DNA of 64,000 nucleotides from Xenophilus sp. Marseille-Q4582 (lineage in GTDB: Bacteria > Pseudomonadota > Gammaproteobacteria > Burkholderiales > Burkholderiaceae_C), in assembly GCF_916700565.1 (NCBI RefSeq), contig NZ_CAKAKO010000001.1, forward strand, positions 1,054,001 through 1,118,000. The letters run 5' to 3'. A program made the translations under genes and the position numbers. Below are positions 19,078 to 27,421 of the stretch, in pieces (position 1 is the stretch's first letter; the number at the start of each line of letters is the position of its first letter). A model generated the notes under the pieces. The model was not told where the DNA came from. It made no database searches and was given only the letters and a program-made list of their open reading frames with translations.

Positions 19078-20302
19078 GGGGCTTGGGGGCGGATGGCGCG
19101 CCAGGGTGGGACGAGACGGGTGGCGCCGAGGCTGCGGCGGTCCACAGAAAAGCCAGCTTGTGCTGCCACTCGGCCCATTCGGCCGCGGCCTGTGCGTCGG
19201 AAGTGATGCCGCTGCCCACGCCGCAGAACGCGCGGCTTCCACGCAGGGTGACGGTGCGGATCGGCACGTTGAAGCGCGCGCTGCCGCCCGGCTGCACCAC
19301 GCCCACGGCGCCGCAGTACACGCCGCGTGGCTGCGGCTCCAGCGCGTGGATCCGCTTCATCGCGCTGACCTTGGGCGCGCCCGTGATCGAGCCGCAGGGG
19401 AAGAGGGCGGCGAACAGGTCGGCCAGCGTGGTGCCCGCGCGCGTGCGCGCCTGCACGTCCGAGGTCATCTGCCACACGGTGGGCAGCGCCTCGGTGTGGA
19501 ACAGGCGCGGCACGCGCACCGAGAAAGGTCGCGCCACGCGCGAGATGTCGTTGCGGATCAGGTCCACGATCATCACGTTCTCGGCCCGTTCCTTGGGCAC
19601 GGTGCGCAGCCGGCGCGCGTTCGCTTCGTCTTCGGCAGGCGTGGCGCCGCGCGGCGCCGTGCCCTTCATGGGCCGGCCCAGCCACTGGTCGCCCTGCCAG
19701 TCGAAGAACAGCTCGGGGGAGACCGACAGCACCTGTTCCTCGCCTGCGTCGATGAAGGCCGTGTAGCCGTCGGGCTGCGCCTGGCGCAGCGCGCGAAAGC
19801 AGCGGCGCGCGGCTTCGGCGCTCGCGTCCGCCAAGGGCGCCTGCAGCGTCATCGTGTAGTTGAGCTGGTAGAGCTCGCCATCAGCGATGGCGCGGTGGAT
19901 CTCGGCCATGTGGCGATCGAACTGCGCGCGCTGCAGCTGCGCCTGCCAAGCCAGCGGCGGCAGCACGGCCCCGGCCGCCAGTTCCTCGCGTGGCCAGGGC
20001 AGGGGCGTGTCGTGCACGCCGAACCAGGCCAGCGGCCCGTCGGCGGGATGCACGGCAAAGGCCGGGTCGAAGGCGGCCGCGGCTTCGTAGCGCAGGTAGC
20101 CCACGCACCAGCGGCCCTCGCGCGCCGCGGCTTCGGCCGCGTCCAGCACGGGCCGCACCTCCTGCGGCATGCGCGCGGCCAGCACGCGCCGGGGCGTGCC
20201 GAAGGCGGCGCGCAGGCGGCCGGCGCGCGGATCCGGGCTGTGCGGGTCGGCAAAGTCGATCAGCGCCTGCCAGGGCGCCGCCGGGCGCGCCGGCGTGTTC
20301 AT
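19067..20302 (-). CDS. pabB: Aminodeoxychorismate synthase component I
   Basis: The 411-residue protein has the chorismate-binding fold with RPMKGTAPRG (the nucleophilic lysine that separates PabB from anthranilate synthase), LIRNDISRVA and FPCGSITGAPKVSAMKRI. It makes 4-amino-4-deoxychorismate from chorismate with a glutaminase subunit not encoded here. Start and stop overlap both neighbours: the TAXI gene by 4 nt and pabC by 11 nt. The tail (about residues 385-411) is low-complexity and not conserved. Confidence 0.9.
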   Translation of the reverse strand: MNTPARPAAPWQALIDFADPHSPDPRAGRLRAAFGTPRRVLAARMPQEVRPVLDAAEAAAREGRWCVGYLRYEAAAAFDPAFAVHPADGPLAWFGVHDTPLPWPREELAAGAVLPPLAWQAQLQRAQFDRHMAEIHRAIADGELYQLNYTMTLQAPLADASAEAARRCFRALRQAQPDGYTAFIDAGEEQVLSVSPELFFDWQGDQWLGRPMKGTAPRGATPAEDEANARRLRTVPKERAENVMIVDLIRNDISRVARPFSVRVPRLFHTEALPTVWQMTSDVQARTRAGTTLADLFAALFPCGSITGAPKVSAMKRIHALEPQPRGVYCGAVGVVQPGGSARFNVPIRTVTLRGSRAFCGVGSGITSDAQAAAEWAEWQHKLAFLWTAAASAPPVSSHPGAPSAPKPHEH

Positions 20303-21771
20303 GGCGCGGCCGCGGCCGCAGGCGCCGCCGGGGCTGCGGCCTGCCGCGCGCGCACGCGCTGGCGCACGGTGTCGATGTTGTGCCGCAGCGCGTACAGCTC
20401 GTCGGCATACGACAGCGGCACCGCGATGCGGTCCACCACGCGGTCGAGCTGGTCCAGCTCGTCCAGCAGCGCCTGCCACTGCTGCGGCGTGCGGCCTTCG
20501 CCCGCGTCGGCCTTGGCCTCCACCTCGCGCAGGCGCGCGTACCAGCGGAACACGCGCCGCCGCACGCGGAAGGTGTACAGCGGCGGCACGACGCGCGACA
20601 GCGGCAGCAGCAGCACGATCAGGCCGCCCAGCACCAGCCACATGCGCTCGATGAGGTTGCTGGCCCAGAAGGGCAGGTAGCGCTGCCAGAAGGGCGGTGT
20701 GCCGTTGATGGCGCGGTCGCCCTCGGCGCTCACGGGCAGTTCGCTGGTGCGCGTGTTCGGGAACTCGCGCGCGCCGTTGAACCAGTGCGCGCCGCCGTGG
20801 ATGGTCTGCGCCGCCTGCGCGAAGAGCTGGCGCAGCGCGGGGTGCGTGTCTTCGCGCGTGAGCAGCGACACCGTGGCCGCCAGCATGGTCACGTCCTGCG
20901 GCGGCTGGTCGCCCGCCAGGTCCACGATGCCGCGCGGCAGGCTCACGGCCGAGAAGAAGGGGAAGATGCGCGTGTAGGCCTCGGCCTGGCGCAGGTCCAG
21001 CAGGCCGATGCCCGGGCTGCGCAGCAGGCGCTGCACCAGCGGCGACTGCGGGGCCGACGCCATCACCTCCACATCGATCATGCCGCCCAGCAGCGCCTCG
21101 GTGGCGGGGCTGGGGTCCAGCTGCGACAGCGGCATGCGCGCCGCGTCGATGCGGTTGGCGTTCAGCATGCGCGCCATGATGTCGGGCACGCCGCTGCCGG
21201 CCTGGCCCACGTTCACGCGCAGCGGCCGCAGGTCGGCCAGCGAATCGATGGCGCCGTGCTTCCTTTCATCGCCGGGCCGCCCCAAGATGAAAGGCGCCCC
21301 CTCGGGGGGCAGCGGACCACGCGCAGCGGGGGAGCGTGGGGGCGTATTTCTGATGCGTTGGGCCGCATCGAGCCGGTAGAAGATCCACAGCGGCTCGTAG
21401 TAGAGCGCGCCCAGCGAGACGAGGCCTGCCTCGCTGTCGGCCACCGGGTCGGCGCTGCCGCCGCGCACGAAGGCCGCGTCCACTTCGCCCTTGCGCAGCA
21501 GCGCCAGGTTGTTCACCGAGCCCGTGGTGGGCTTGAGCACCACGGTGATGCCGTTGGCGCGCAGGGCCTCGGCATAGCGCTGGCCGAATTCGGCATCGGC
21601 GCTGCCGGCCGGGCCGGTGGCCAAGGTCACGCTGCGCGGCGGCTGCGGCTGCAGGTAGACGTAGGCCGCGATCAGCACGCCGGCCACCAGGAAGACCACC
21701 GGCCCAACCGACGCGATCAGGTCGCGAAAGCCCAGCCACAGCAGCTTGAAGTAGCGCGGCACGGCTTTCAT
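20299..21771 (-). CDS. TAXI-family solute-binding protein with C-terminal membrane anchor
   Basis: The 490-residue protein has an N-terminal membrane helix (about residues 21-40), a TAXI-type periplasmic binding domain (LATGPAGSADAEFGQRYAEAL, VGQAGSGVPDIMARMLNAN), a second membrane helix (about residues 376-395) and a cytoplasmic helical tail ending in Ala/Pro repeats. TAXI domains bind small anions for TRAP transport, but no permease is linked. Residues of about 142-172 are foreign in composition and come from an inserted palindromic repeat. The stop overlaps the pabB start as ATGA. Possible roles are sensing or scaffold; function is unknown. Confidence 0.8.
   Translation of the reverse strand: MKAVPRYFKLLWLGFRDLIASVGPVVFLVAGVLIAAYVYLQPQPPRSVTLATGPAGSADAEFGQRYAEALRANGITVVLKPTTGSVNNLALLRKGEVDAAFVRGGSADPVADSEAGLVSLGALYYEPLWIFYRLDAAQRIRNTPPRSPAARGPLPPEGAPFILGRPGDERKHGAIDSLADLRPLRVNVGQAGSGVPDIMARMLNANRIDAARMPLSQLDPSPATEALLGGMIDVEVMASAPQSPLVQRLLRSPGIGLLDLRQAEAYTRIFPFFSAVSLPRGIVDLAGDQPPQDVTMLAATVSLLTREDTHPALRQLFAQAAQTIHGGAHWFNGAREFPNTRTSELPVSAEGDRAINGTPPFWQRYLPFWASNLIERMWLVLGGLIVLLLPLSRVVPPLYTFRVRRRVFRWYARLREVEAKADAGEGRTPQQWQALLDELDQLDRVVDRIAVPLSYADELYALRHNIDTVRQRVRARQAAAPAAPAAAAAP
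21258..21350. repeat. Palindromic repeat inserted in frame within the TAXI gene
   Basis: Three stem-loops follow each other: 21262-21270 with 21286-21294 (perfect nine-bp stem CCTTTCATC/GATGAAAGG), GCCCCC with GGGGGC around 21296-21310, and CCACGC (21317-21322) with GCGTGG (21334-21339). The GC-rich hairpin sequence is of the type I associate with intergenic repeats of Comamonadaceae. Here it lies inside a reading frame and is read through without a stop, adding about 31 residues. Edges are approximate. Confidence 0.6.
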
Positions 21772-21807
21772 GTCAGGGCTTCTTGCGATCGGCTCGCATG
21801 ACAGCCG

Positions 21808-22839
21808 TCATGCCTGCGGCGCCCAGTCCGCGCGGCCGGGGAAGCGCAGGCCCTCGGCGCCTTCGATGCTGCGCGCGGCCCACGCGGCGCGCACGGTGGC
21901 GCGGGCCACGGCCTCGGCGGCCATGGTGCTCAGCACGGTCATGCCGGGGGCGGCGTCGCCCAGCGGCACGCGGCCGGTGGCCAGCGCGAACAGCGTGTCG
22001 CCGTCGCTCATGGTGTGCACCGGGTTGATGGCGCGGGCCAGGCCGTCGTGCGCCACGGTGGCGAGCCGGTTGGCCTGCACCTTGGTCAGCACGGCGTCTG
22101 TGGCCACCACGCCGATGGTGGTGTTGGTGCCGGCCAGCAGCGGGCGCGGCGGCTCGCCGGCCAGCAGGGCGCGGCGCGTGTCGCGCAGGCGCAGGCCGTC
22201 GTCGGTGCGCGCACCGGCGATCACGGCGCCGGTGTCCGGGTCGACCACATCGCCCAGCGCATTGCAGGCGATGAGCGCGCCCACCGTCACGCCGCCCACG
22301 GTGACCGAGGCGGTGCCGATGCCGCCCTTCATGGCATGGGCGGCGCCGAAGAGCTTGCCCACCAGCGCGCCGGTGCCGGCGCCCACGTTGCCTTCGGCGG
22401 GCGCTTGCGCCGAGGCGGCCTCGCAGGCGGCGCGGCCGGCGGCGGCGTCGGGCCGCACGCGCGCGCCGGTGGAGGGCAGGTCGAAGAGCACGGCGGCGGG
22501 CACGATGGGCAGGGTGCCGTAGCGCACGTCCAGGCCCACATTGCGCTCTTCCAGCCAGGCCACCACGCCATCGGCCGCGGCCAGGCCCCAGGCGCTGCCG
22601 CCGGCCAGCAGCACGGCATGCACCTGCTGCACGAAGTTGCCGGGCGCGAGCAGGTCGGTTTCCCGCGTGCCGGGCGCGGCACCGCGCACGTCCACGCCGG
22701 CCACGGCGCCTTCGCGCGCCAGGATCACGGTGCAGCCGGTGGGGCCATCGGGGTGGGAGAAATGGCCGACTTCGAGGCCGGCGACGTCGGTGATCGCACC
22801 GGCGTCGGCAAGGGGGGCAAAGGGGGTGTTGCGGGACAT
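21808..22839 (-). CDS. P1-family (DmpA/NylC-like) self-processing aminopeptidase or amidohydrolase
   Basis: The 343-residue protein has the P1/N4 family pattern: GHFSHPDGPTGCTVIL, GGSAWGLAAADGV, EGNVGAGTGA and the segment GTNTTIGVVATDA. In NylC, autocleavage between Asn and Thr in the equivalent site frees the N-terminal nucleophile; here that would be Asn239/Thr240. Such enzymes hydrolyse N-terminal residues, beta-peptides or amide oligomers. There is no signal peptide. It lies 36 nt upstream of the TAXI gene in the same direction, so it may be the first gene of that operon. Confidence 0.85.
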   Translation of the reverse strand: MSRNTPFAPLADAGAITDVAGLEVGHFSHPDGPTGCTVILAREGAVAGVDVRGAAPGTRETDLLAPGNFVQQVHAVLLAGGSAWGLAAADGVVAWLEERNVGLDVRYGTLPIVPAAVLFDLPSTGARVRPDAAAGRAACEAASAQAPAEGNVGAGTGALVGKLFGAAHAMKGGIGTASVTVGGVTVGALIACNALGDVVDPDTGAVIAGARTDDGLRLRDTRRALLAGEPPRPLLAGTNTTIGVVATDAVLTKVQANRLATVAHDGLARAINPVHTMSDGDTLFALATGRVPLGDAAPGMTVLSTMAAEAVARATVRAAWAARSIEGAEGLRFPGRADWAPQA

Positions 22840-22925
22840 CGGGCGGGATCATACGAGCCGGGTCGCCGTCCATGGCCCCGGCGCCCGGCTCACCCCGGCG
22901 CGGGCGTGGCCCGCCCGCATCGCCT

Positions 22926-23915
22926 TCAGTCCGCCTGGAAACCCGTGGCCTTGACCACCCGCGCCCAGCGCGCCGAATCCTCGTCCATGCGGGTGCGGAA
23001 GGCCGCGCCGCAGCGGTCGGCCGAGGGCGTGAGGCCCGAGGCCGCCATGCGCGTGCGGAACTCCGGCGAGGCCAGCGCCTTGCGGTGCGCGGCCGTCAGC
23101 CGCTCGGTCACGGCGGCCGGCAGGCCCTTGGGGCCGATCAGCCCGAACCACACCGTGGTCTGCAGCTGCGGCAGGCCCACTTCGGCCACCGTGGGCACTT
23201 CGGGCAGCTCGGCCGTGCGCTGCGGCGCGGTGGTGGCGTAGGCCGCCAGCTTGCCGGCCTTGATGTGCGGCGCGGCGGTGGAGATCTGCACGAAGCCCAG
23301 CGGCGAGACGCCGCCCAGCATGTCCGACACCTGCGGCGGGCTGCTGCGGTAGGGCACATGCGTCATCTCCACCTTCAGCGCTTCCGAGAGCTGGTAGCCC
23401 AGGAAGTGCGCGGGCGAGCCCGGCGAGAAGGAGGAGTACGCCGGCGCCGGCTTCTGCGAGGTGATCCAGGTCTTGAGCTGCGCGAAGTCGCCCTTGCCCA
23501 CGCTGGGGTGGCTGGCCAGCACCAGGCCGGCTTCCACGCCTTCGCAGAGGGGCGTGAAGTCGGCCAGCGTGTAGCGGGCCTTGGTGTTGGCATGTGGCGT
23601 GATGGTGAGCATGCCGGTGGTGCCCACCAGCAGCGAATAGCCGTCGGCGTCGGCGCGCGTGAGCGCCTGCGCCGCCACCATGCCGCCCACGGCCTGCGAG
23701 TTCTCCACCACGATGGCCTGGCCCAGTTCCTTGCCCATCAGGTCGGCGATGGCGCGGGCGTAGGCGTCGGGCGGGCCGCCGGGGGCCGAGGGCGCGACCA
23801 GCTTGATCGGCTTGGTGGGCCAGTTCTGGGCCAGCACCGGCGTGCTGCAGGCGGCCAGGGCCATCAGCGCGAAGGCGAGAGGGCGGGGGCGGAAAGCGGG
23901 GGAGGGCGTGTGCAT
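22926..23915 (-). CDS. Bug/TctC-family periplasmic solute-binding protein
   Basis: The 329-residue protein has a signal peptide (LAFALMALAACSTPVLAQ) and Bug-family marks: WPTKPIKLVAPSAPGGPPDAYAR, VVENSQAVGGMVAA, ADGYSLLVG and PYRSSPPQVSDMLGG. The Cys in the signal could also permit lipidation, though the region after it looks like an ordinary signal-peptidase I site. AGGAGACC lies before the ATG. It follows the sulfatase gene by 119 nt in the same direction and probably binds a related substrate, such as a sulfated or aromatic acid. No permease is linked. Confidence 0.9.
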   Translation of the reverse strand: MHTPSPAFRPRPLAFALMALAACSTPVLAQNWPTKPIKLVAPSAPGGPPDAYARAIADLMGKELGQAIVVENSQAVGGMVAAQALTRADADGYSLLVGTTGMLTITPHANTKARYTLADFTPLCEGVEAGLVLASHPSVGKGDFAQLKTWITSQKPAPAYSSFSPGSPAHFLGYQLSEALKVEMTHVPYRSSPPQVSDMLGGVSPLGFVQISTAAPHIKAGKLAAYATTAPQRTAELPEVPTVAEVGLPQLQTTVWFGLIGPKGLPAAVTERLTAAHRKALASPEFRTRMAASGLTPSADRCGAAFRTRMDEDSARWARVVKATGFQAD

Positions 23916-24034
23916 GAGGTCTCCTGTTCTTGAAATCGGAATCGGGGCAGCGTCCGGGCCGTGTTCGGGCCATGTGTGGGCTCTGCGGGCGGGTGCGGCG
24001 AATGGTGAGCCCACCGCTCGCGCAGCGGAGTGGC

Positions 24035-25372
24035 TCAGCGCTGCGGCATGTCGGCGGCCGAGTAGCCCAGGCTCACGGCCGCGTCCTCCGGAATGGGCGG
24101 CACGGTCTCGTTCCAGGCCAGCCATTGCGCGCGCAGCGCCTCGAAGATGTCGGGGTGGCGCTTCGCCAGGTTGGCGCGTTCGCGTGCGTCGCGGCTCAGG
24201 TCGAAGAGGTATTCGTGCTCGTCCACGCGCAGGTACTTCCACGGCCCCTTGCGCAGCGCGCGCTGCTGGCGGTGGTTCATGCGCCAGTACAGCGGGCGCT
24301 CGAAGGTCTGCGCAGGCTCGCGCAGCACGGCGGCCAGCGACACGCCGTCCAGCGCGTGGCCCGCGGGCGCCGCGGCGCCGCCCAGCTCGAGCATCGTGGC
24401 CGACCAGTCCATGGTCATGCAGTGCTGCGTGCTCGTGCTGCCGGCCGGAATCACGGCCGGCCAGTGCGCCACCCAGGGCACGCGGATGCCGCCTTCGGTC
24501 AGGTCCATCTTGCCGCCCACCAGCGGCCAGTTGTCGGAAAAGCGCTCGCCGCCGTTGTCGCTGGTGAAGACGATCAGCGTGTTCTCCAGCAGCCCTTCCT
24601 CGCGCAGCGCGGCCACCAGCTGGCCGATGCCTTCGTCCATGTGGTGGATCATGCGGCGGTAGGTCTCGACGTCGCCGCCGTCCAGGTGGAACAGGTTGGC
24701 CGCCACCTCGGGCGCCATATGGGCGTCGGCTCGCGTTTCCCACGGCCAGTGCGGCGCCGTGTAGTGCAGGCTCAGGAAGAAGGGGCGGCCTTCGCGCGCA
24801 TCGCTGGCGCGCTCGCGCACATGGGCCACCGCGCGCTGCGAGAGCAGGTCGGTGAGGTAGCCCACCTCGTGGTGCTCTTCCTCGCCCACGAACAGGTCGT
24901 GGTCGCCCTTGCCTGAGCAGTGGGTGAAGTAGTCCACGCCGCCGGCCATGATCCCGTAGAAGGCGTCGTAGCCCGAGCGCAGCGGGCCGAAGGCCGGCGG
25001 GTAGCCCAGGTGCCACTTGCCGATCAGCGCCGTGGCGTAGCCGGCCTCGCGCAGCAGCGAGGGCAGGGTGGGCAGCTCGGGCGGCAGGCCCAGGCGCGGG
25101 TTGCCCTTGCTCTTGCTGTTGATGGGCTCTTCCATGCCGCCGCGCAGGCGGTACTGGTAGCGCATGGTCATCAGCGCGAAGCGCGTGGGCGAGCACACGG
25201 GCGAATTGGCATAGCCCTCGGTCATGCGCAGGCCGCCCGCGGCCAGCGCGTCGATGTTCGGCGACACCGGCCCGAAGCCCGCTTCGCGCCCGCCGTAGCA
25301 GCCCAGGTCGGCAAAGCCCAGGTCGTCGGCCACGATGTAGATCAGGTTGGGTCTGGGTGCGGAATCGGTCAT
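24035..25372 (-). CDS. Type I (formylglycine) sulfatase
   Basis: The 445-residue enzyme shows the alkaline-phosphatase-like sulfatase fold: NLIYIVADDLG with the metal ligands Asp16/Asp17, the formylglycine motif Cys60-Ser-Pro-Thr-Arg64 in SPVCSPTR, GKWHLG, and the FTSDNGGE metal site. Cys60 should be oxidised to formylglycine, needing a maturase encoded elsewhere. There is no signal peptide, so it probably acts on a sulfate ester after uptake. It is divergent from a LysR regulator and co-directional with a Bug binding protein. Confidence 0.92.
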   Translation of the reverse strand: MTDSAPRPNLIYIVADDLGFADLGCYGGREAGFGPVSPNIDALAAGGLRMTEGYANSPVCSPTRFALMTMRYQYRLRGGMEEPINSKSKGNPRLGLPPELPTLPSLLREAGYATALIGKWHLGYPPAFGPLRSGYDAFYGIMAGGVDYFTHCSGKGDHDLFVGEEEHHEVGYLTDLLSQRAVAHVRERASDAREGRPFFLSLHYTAPHWPWETRADAHMAPEVAANLFHLDGGDVETYRRMIHHMDEGIGQLVAALREEGLLENTLIVFTSDNGGERFSDNWPLVGGKMDLTEGGIRVPWVAHWPAVIPAGSTSTQHCMTMDWSATMLELGGAAAPAGHALDGVSLAAVLREPAQTFERPLYWRMNHRQQRALRKGPWKYLRVDEHEYLFDLSRDARERANLAKRHPDIFEALRAQWLAWNETVPPIPEDAAVSLGYSAADMPQR

Positions 25373-25486
25373 GGCGCGAGGGGCAGAACAGTCCGGCCCG
25401 GTCGGTAGAGGGGAAACAGGGGCCAGCTTAGGCCGGGAACCGGCATCCGTAAAATTGAAAATTGATTGCCAAAGATAAAAATATCT
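25373..25486. promoter_or_regulatory. Divergent promoter between sulfatase and LysR regulator
   Basis: This 114-bp gap becomes AT-rich over its last 40 bases (around 25449-25486, with runs such as AAAATTGAAAATTGATTG), in contrast to the GC-rich flanks. The layout is typical for a LysR protein controlling a divergent target. I could not single out one clear T-N11-A operator, and no -10/-35 pair is assigned. Confidence 0.4.
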
Positions 25487-26446
25487 ATGGATCCGCGCCA
25501 CCTCGTGCAGCTCGCCACCATCCTGGAAAAGGGCTCCATCACGCAGGCCAGCCGCCACCTGCACCTGACGCAGCCCACGCTCACGCACAACATGCAGACG
25601 CTGGAGATGCAGGCCGGCGGCCTGCTCTTCGAGCGCAGCCGCTACGGCGTGCGCAGCACCCCGCTGGGCGAGATGCTGGCGCGCGAGGGCCGGGCCATCG
25701 CGCGCCAGCTGCGCGACGCGGCCGAGGTCACGGCCCGCCACCGCGGCGGCATCCGCCGGCAGGTGCGCATCGGCGTGGGGCCGGTGGTGGGCGCGGCGGT
25801 GATGGGCGCGCTGGCGCACCAGCTGCTGGCGCGGCTGCCCGACCTGGCGCTGTCCATCCAGAGCGACCGCCCGCACCTGCTGATGGAACAGCTGATCGAC
25901 GGCCGGCACGACTTCGTGATCGCGCCTTCGTGGCTGGAGCGCCCGCCGCCCGGCATCGCGCGCGAGCTGCTGGTGGCCGACGCGCTGGGCGTCTTCTGCG
26001 GGCGCACGCACCCGCTGGCGGGCCAGCCGCTGGGCGAGGGCGCGGTCGACGGCCAATCGTGGATCAGCCTGGGCACGGCCTCGCCCTTCGACCAGGACGT
26101 GCGTGACATGCTGCGCGCGGCCGGCGTGGCGCGCATGCGCGCCGAAGTCACGGTGCTCGGCGAAGCCTTCACCCTGCTCGACCTGCTGTCGCGCGGCCGG
26201 CACCTGTCGGTGCTGCCGCGCTTTCCGCTGCGGCGGCTCATGGCGCGCTTCGGTGTGGTGGAGCTGCCCTGGCCCGGCGTGGCCACGGCCCGGCCCATGT
26301 ACCTGTGGAGCCGCGCCAGCGCCCAGGAAGACGCGGCGATGGCGCAGGTGGGACAGCTGCTGCGCGAGGAGATCGCGGCCATGGCAGCGGGCGATGCCGC
26401 CGAGGGGCCCGATGCCGCCGCTCACGCGCCCCGCGGCGCGGCCTGA
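25487..26446 (+). CDS. LysR-family regulator of the sulfatase locus
   Basis: The 319-residue protein begins MDPRHLVQLATILEKGSITQASRHLHLTQPTLTHNM, a LysR helix-turn-helix, and continues with a two-lobe ligand-binding domain (VRIGVGPVVGAAVMGAL, then SRGRHLSVLPRFPL). It is divergent from the sulfatase and Bug genes and probably controls them in response to their substrate. The start is the ATG in the AT-rich leader. The last 25 residues are Ala-rich and not conserved. Confidence 0.9.
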   Translation: MDPRHLVQLATILEKGSITQASRHLHLTQPTLTHNMQTLEMQAGGLLFERSRYGVRSTPLGEMLAREGRAIARQLRDAAEVTARHRGGIRRQVRIGVGPVVGAAVMGALAHQLLARLPDLALSIQSDRPHLLMEQLIDGRHDFVIAPSWLERPPPGIARELLVADALGVFCGRTHPLAGQPLGEGAVDGQSWISLGTASPFDQDVRDMLRAAGVARMRAEVTVLGEAFTLLDLLSRGRHLSVLPRFPLRRLMARFGVVELPWPGVATARPMYLWSRASAQEDAAMAQVGQLLREEIAAMAAGDAAEGPDAAAHAPRGAA

Positions 26447-26509
26447 AGTCCGGTGCAGCCGCTGCCGCGCGGACTCAGGTGTTCAGGCTTTCAGGCTTTT
26501 CGGGCCGGC

Positions 26510-27421
26510 TCAGCCCGCAGCGGTGTTGCGGGGCGCATGCGGCCGGTGCGGCGGGTGCGGCAAATGGGGCACCACCGCCACGTCGCTGTCCACGATGTCC
26601 AGCGCCTGCCGCGCCACGCTGCCCAGCAGCAGGCTGGCCAGCGCGCTGCGCTCGGCCCGGCCCAGCACGATCAGGTCTTCGGGCTGGCGCGTGCTGTGCT
26701 CGTACAGGCGCAGGGCCGCATCGCCCGGCTCCAGCGCCACGCGCACACGGGCGCGCTGCGCGGCCTCGATGGGCAGGCCCGCCAGCCACGCCTGCAGCCG
26801 CTCCAGCGCGGCGTCATGCGCGTTGCGGGTCGCCAGGCCCGCGCCCACGGCCTCGCGCAGCCGGGGCACGGTGTCGAAGGCGTGGAACAGCGTCACTTCC
26901 GCGTCGGGGAAGGCGGCCAGCGCCCAGCACAGCGCCTGGCCGGCGGAATCGCTCAGGTCGGTGGCCACGCGCACGCGCGCGTAAGGCACGCGGGCGCGGT
27001 TGCGCACCACCAGCAGCGGCACGGGCGAGCGGCGGGCCAGCGTGTCCACGCTGGAGCCCAGCAGCATGCGGCTCAGCGCCTCGTTGCGGGCCACGCCGGT
27101 CACGATGAGATCGGCGCCTTCGGATTGCGCCACTGCCAGCACCGTGTCGGCCACCGGGCCGCGCTCCACGCGCACGGTGAAGGGCAGGCATTCCACGGCC
27201 AGATCCGCGCGCAGGCGCTTCTCGGCCACGCTCTGCGGCACGCGCTCGGGGCCGCCCAGGGCTTTCAGGTCGCGCCCGGCGGTGGCCGGGTCCAGCACGC
27301 TCAGCGCCACGGCGCTGGCCTGCCATTGCTGGCCCAGCAGCACGGCGCGGTCCAGCGCGCGGTCGCAGCGGCTGCTCAGGTCGGTGGCGAACAGAAGGCG
27401 CTTCGGGGCTTGTGCGGTCAT
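26510..27421 (-). CDS. Tandem universal stress protein (two Usp domains)
   Basis: The 303-residue protein has two Usp domains, about residues 6-140 and 148-285. Each opens with a KRLLFATDLS or ARVRVATDLS strand and ends in the nucleotide-loop pattern (GVARNEALSRMLLGSS; GRAERSALASLLLGS). Tandem Usps of this type usually bind ATP and act in stress survival. The start at 27421 overlaps the stop of the upstream hydrolase gene as ATGA. A His/Pro-rich tail (PHLPHPPHRPHAP) ends the protein. Confidence 0.88.
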   Translation of the reverse strand: MTAQAPKRLLFATDLSSRCDRALDRAVLLGQQWQASAVALSVLDPATAGRDLKALGGPERVPQSVAEKRLRADLAVECLPFTVRVERGPVADTVLAVAQSEGADLIVTGVARNEALSRMLLGSSVDTLARRSPVPLLVVRNRARVPYARVRVATDLSDSAGQALCWALAAFPDAEVTLFHAFDTVPRLREAVGAGLATRNAHDAALERLQAWLAGLPIEAAQRARVRVALEPGDAALRLYEHSTRQPEDLIVLGRAERSALASLLLGSVARQALDIVDSDVAVVPHLPHPPHRPHAPRNTAAG

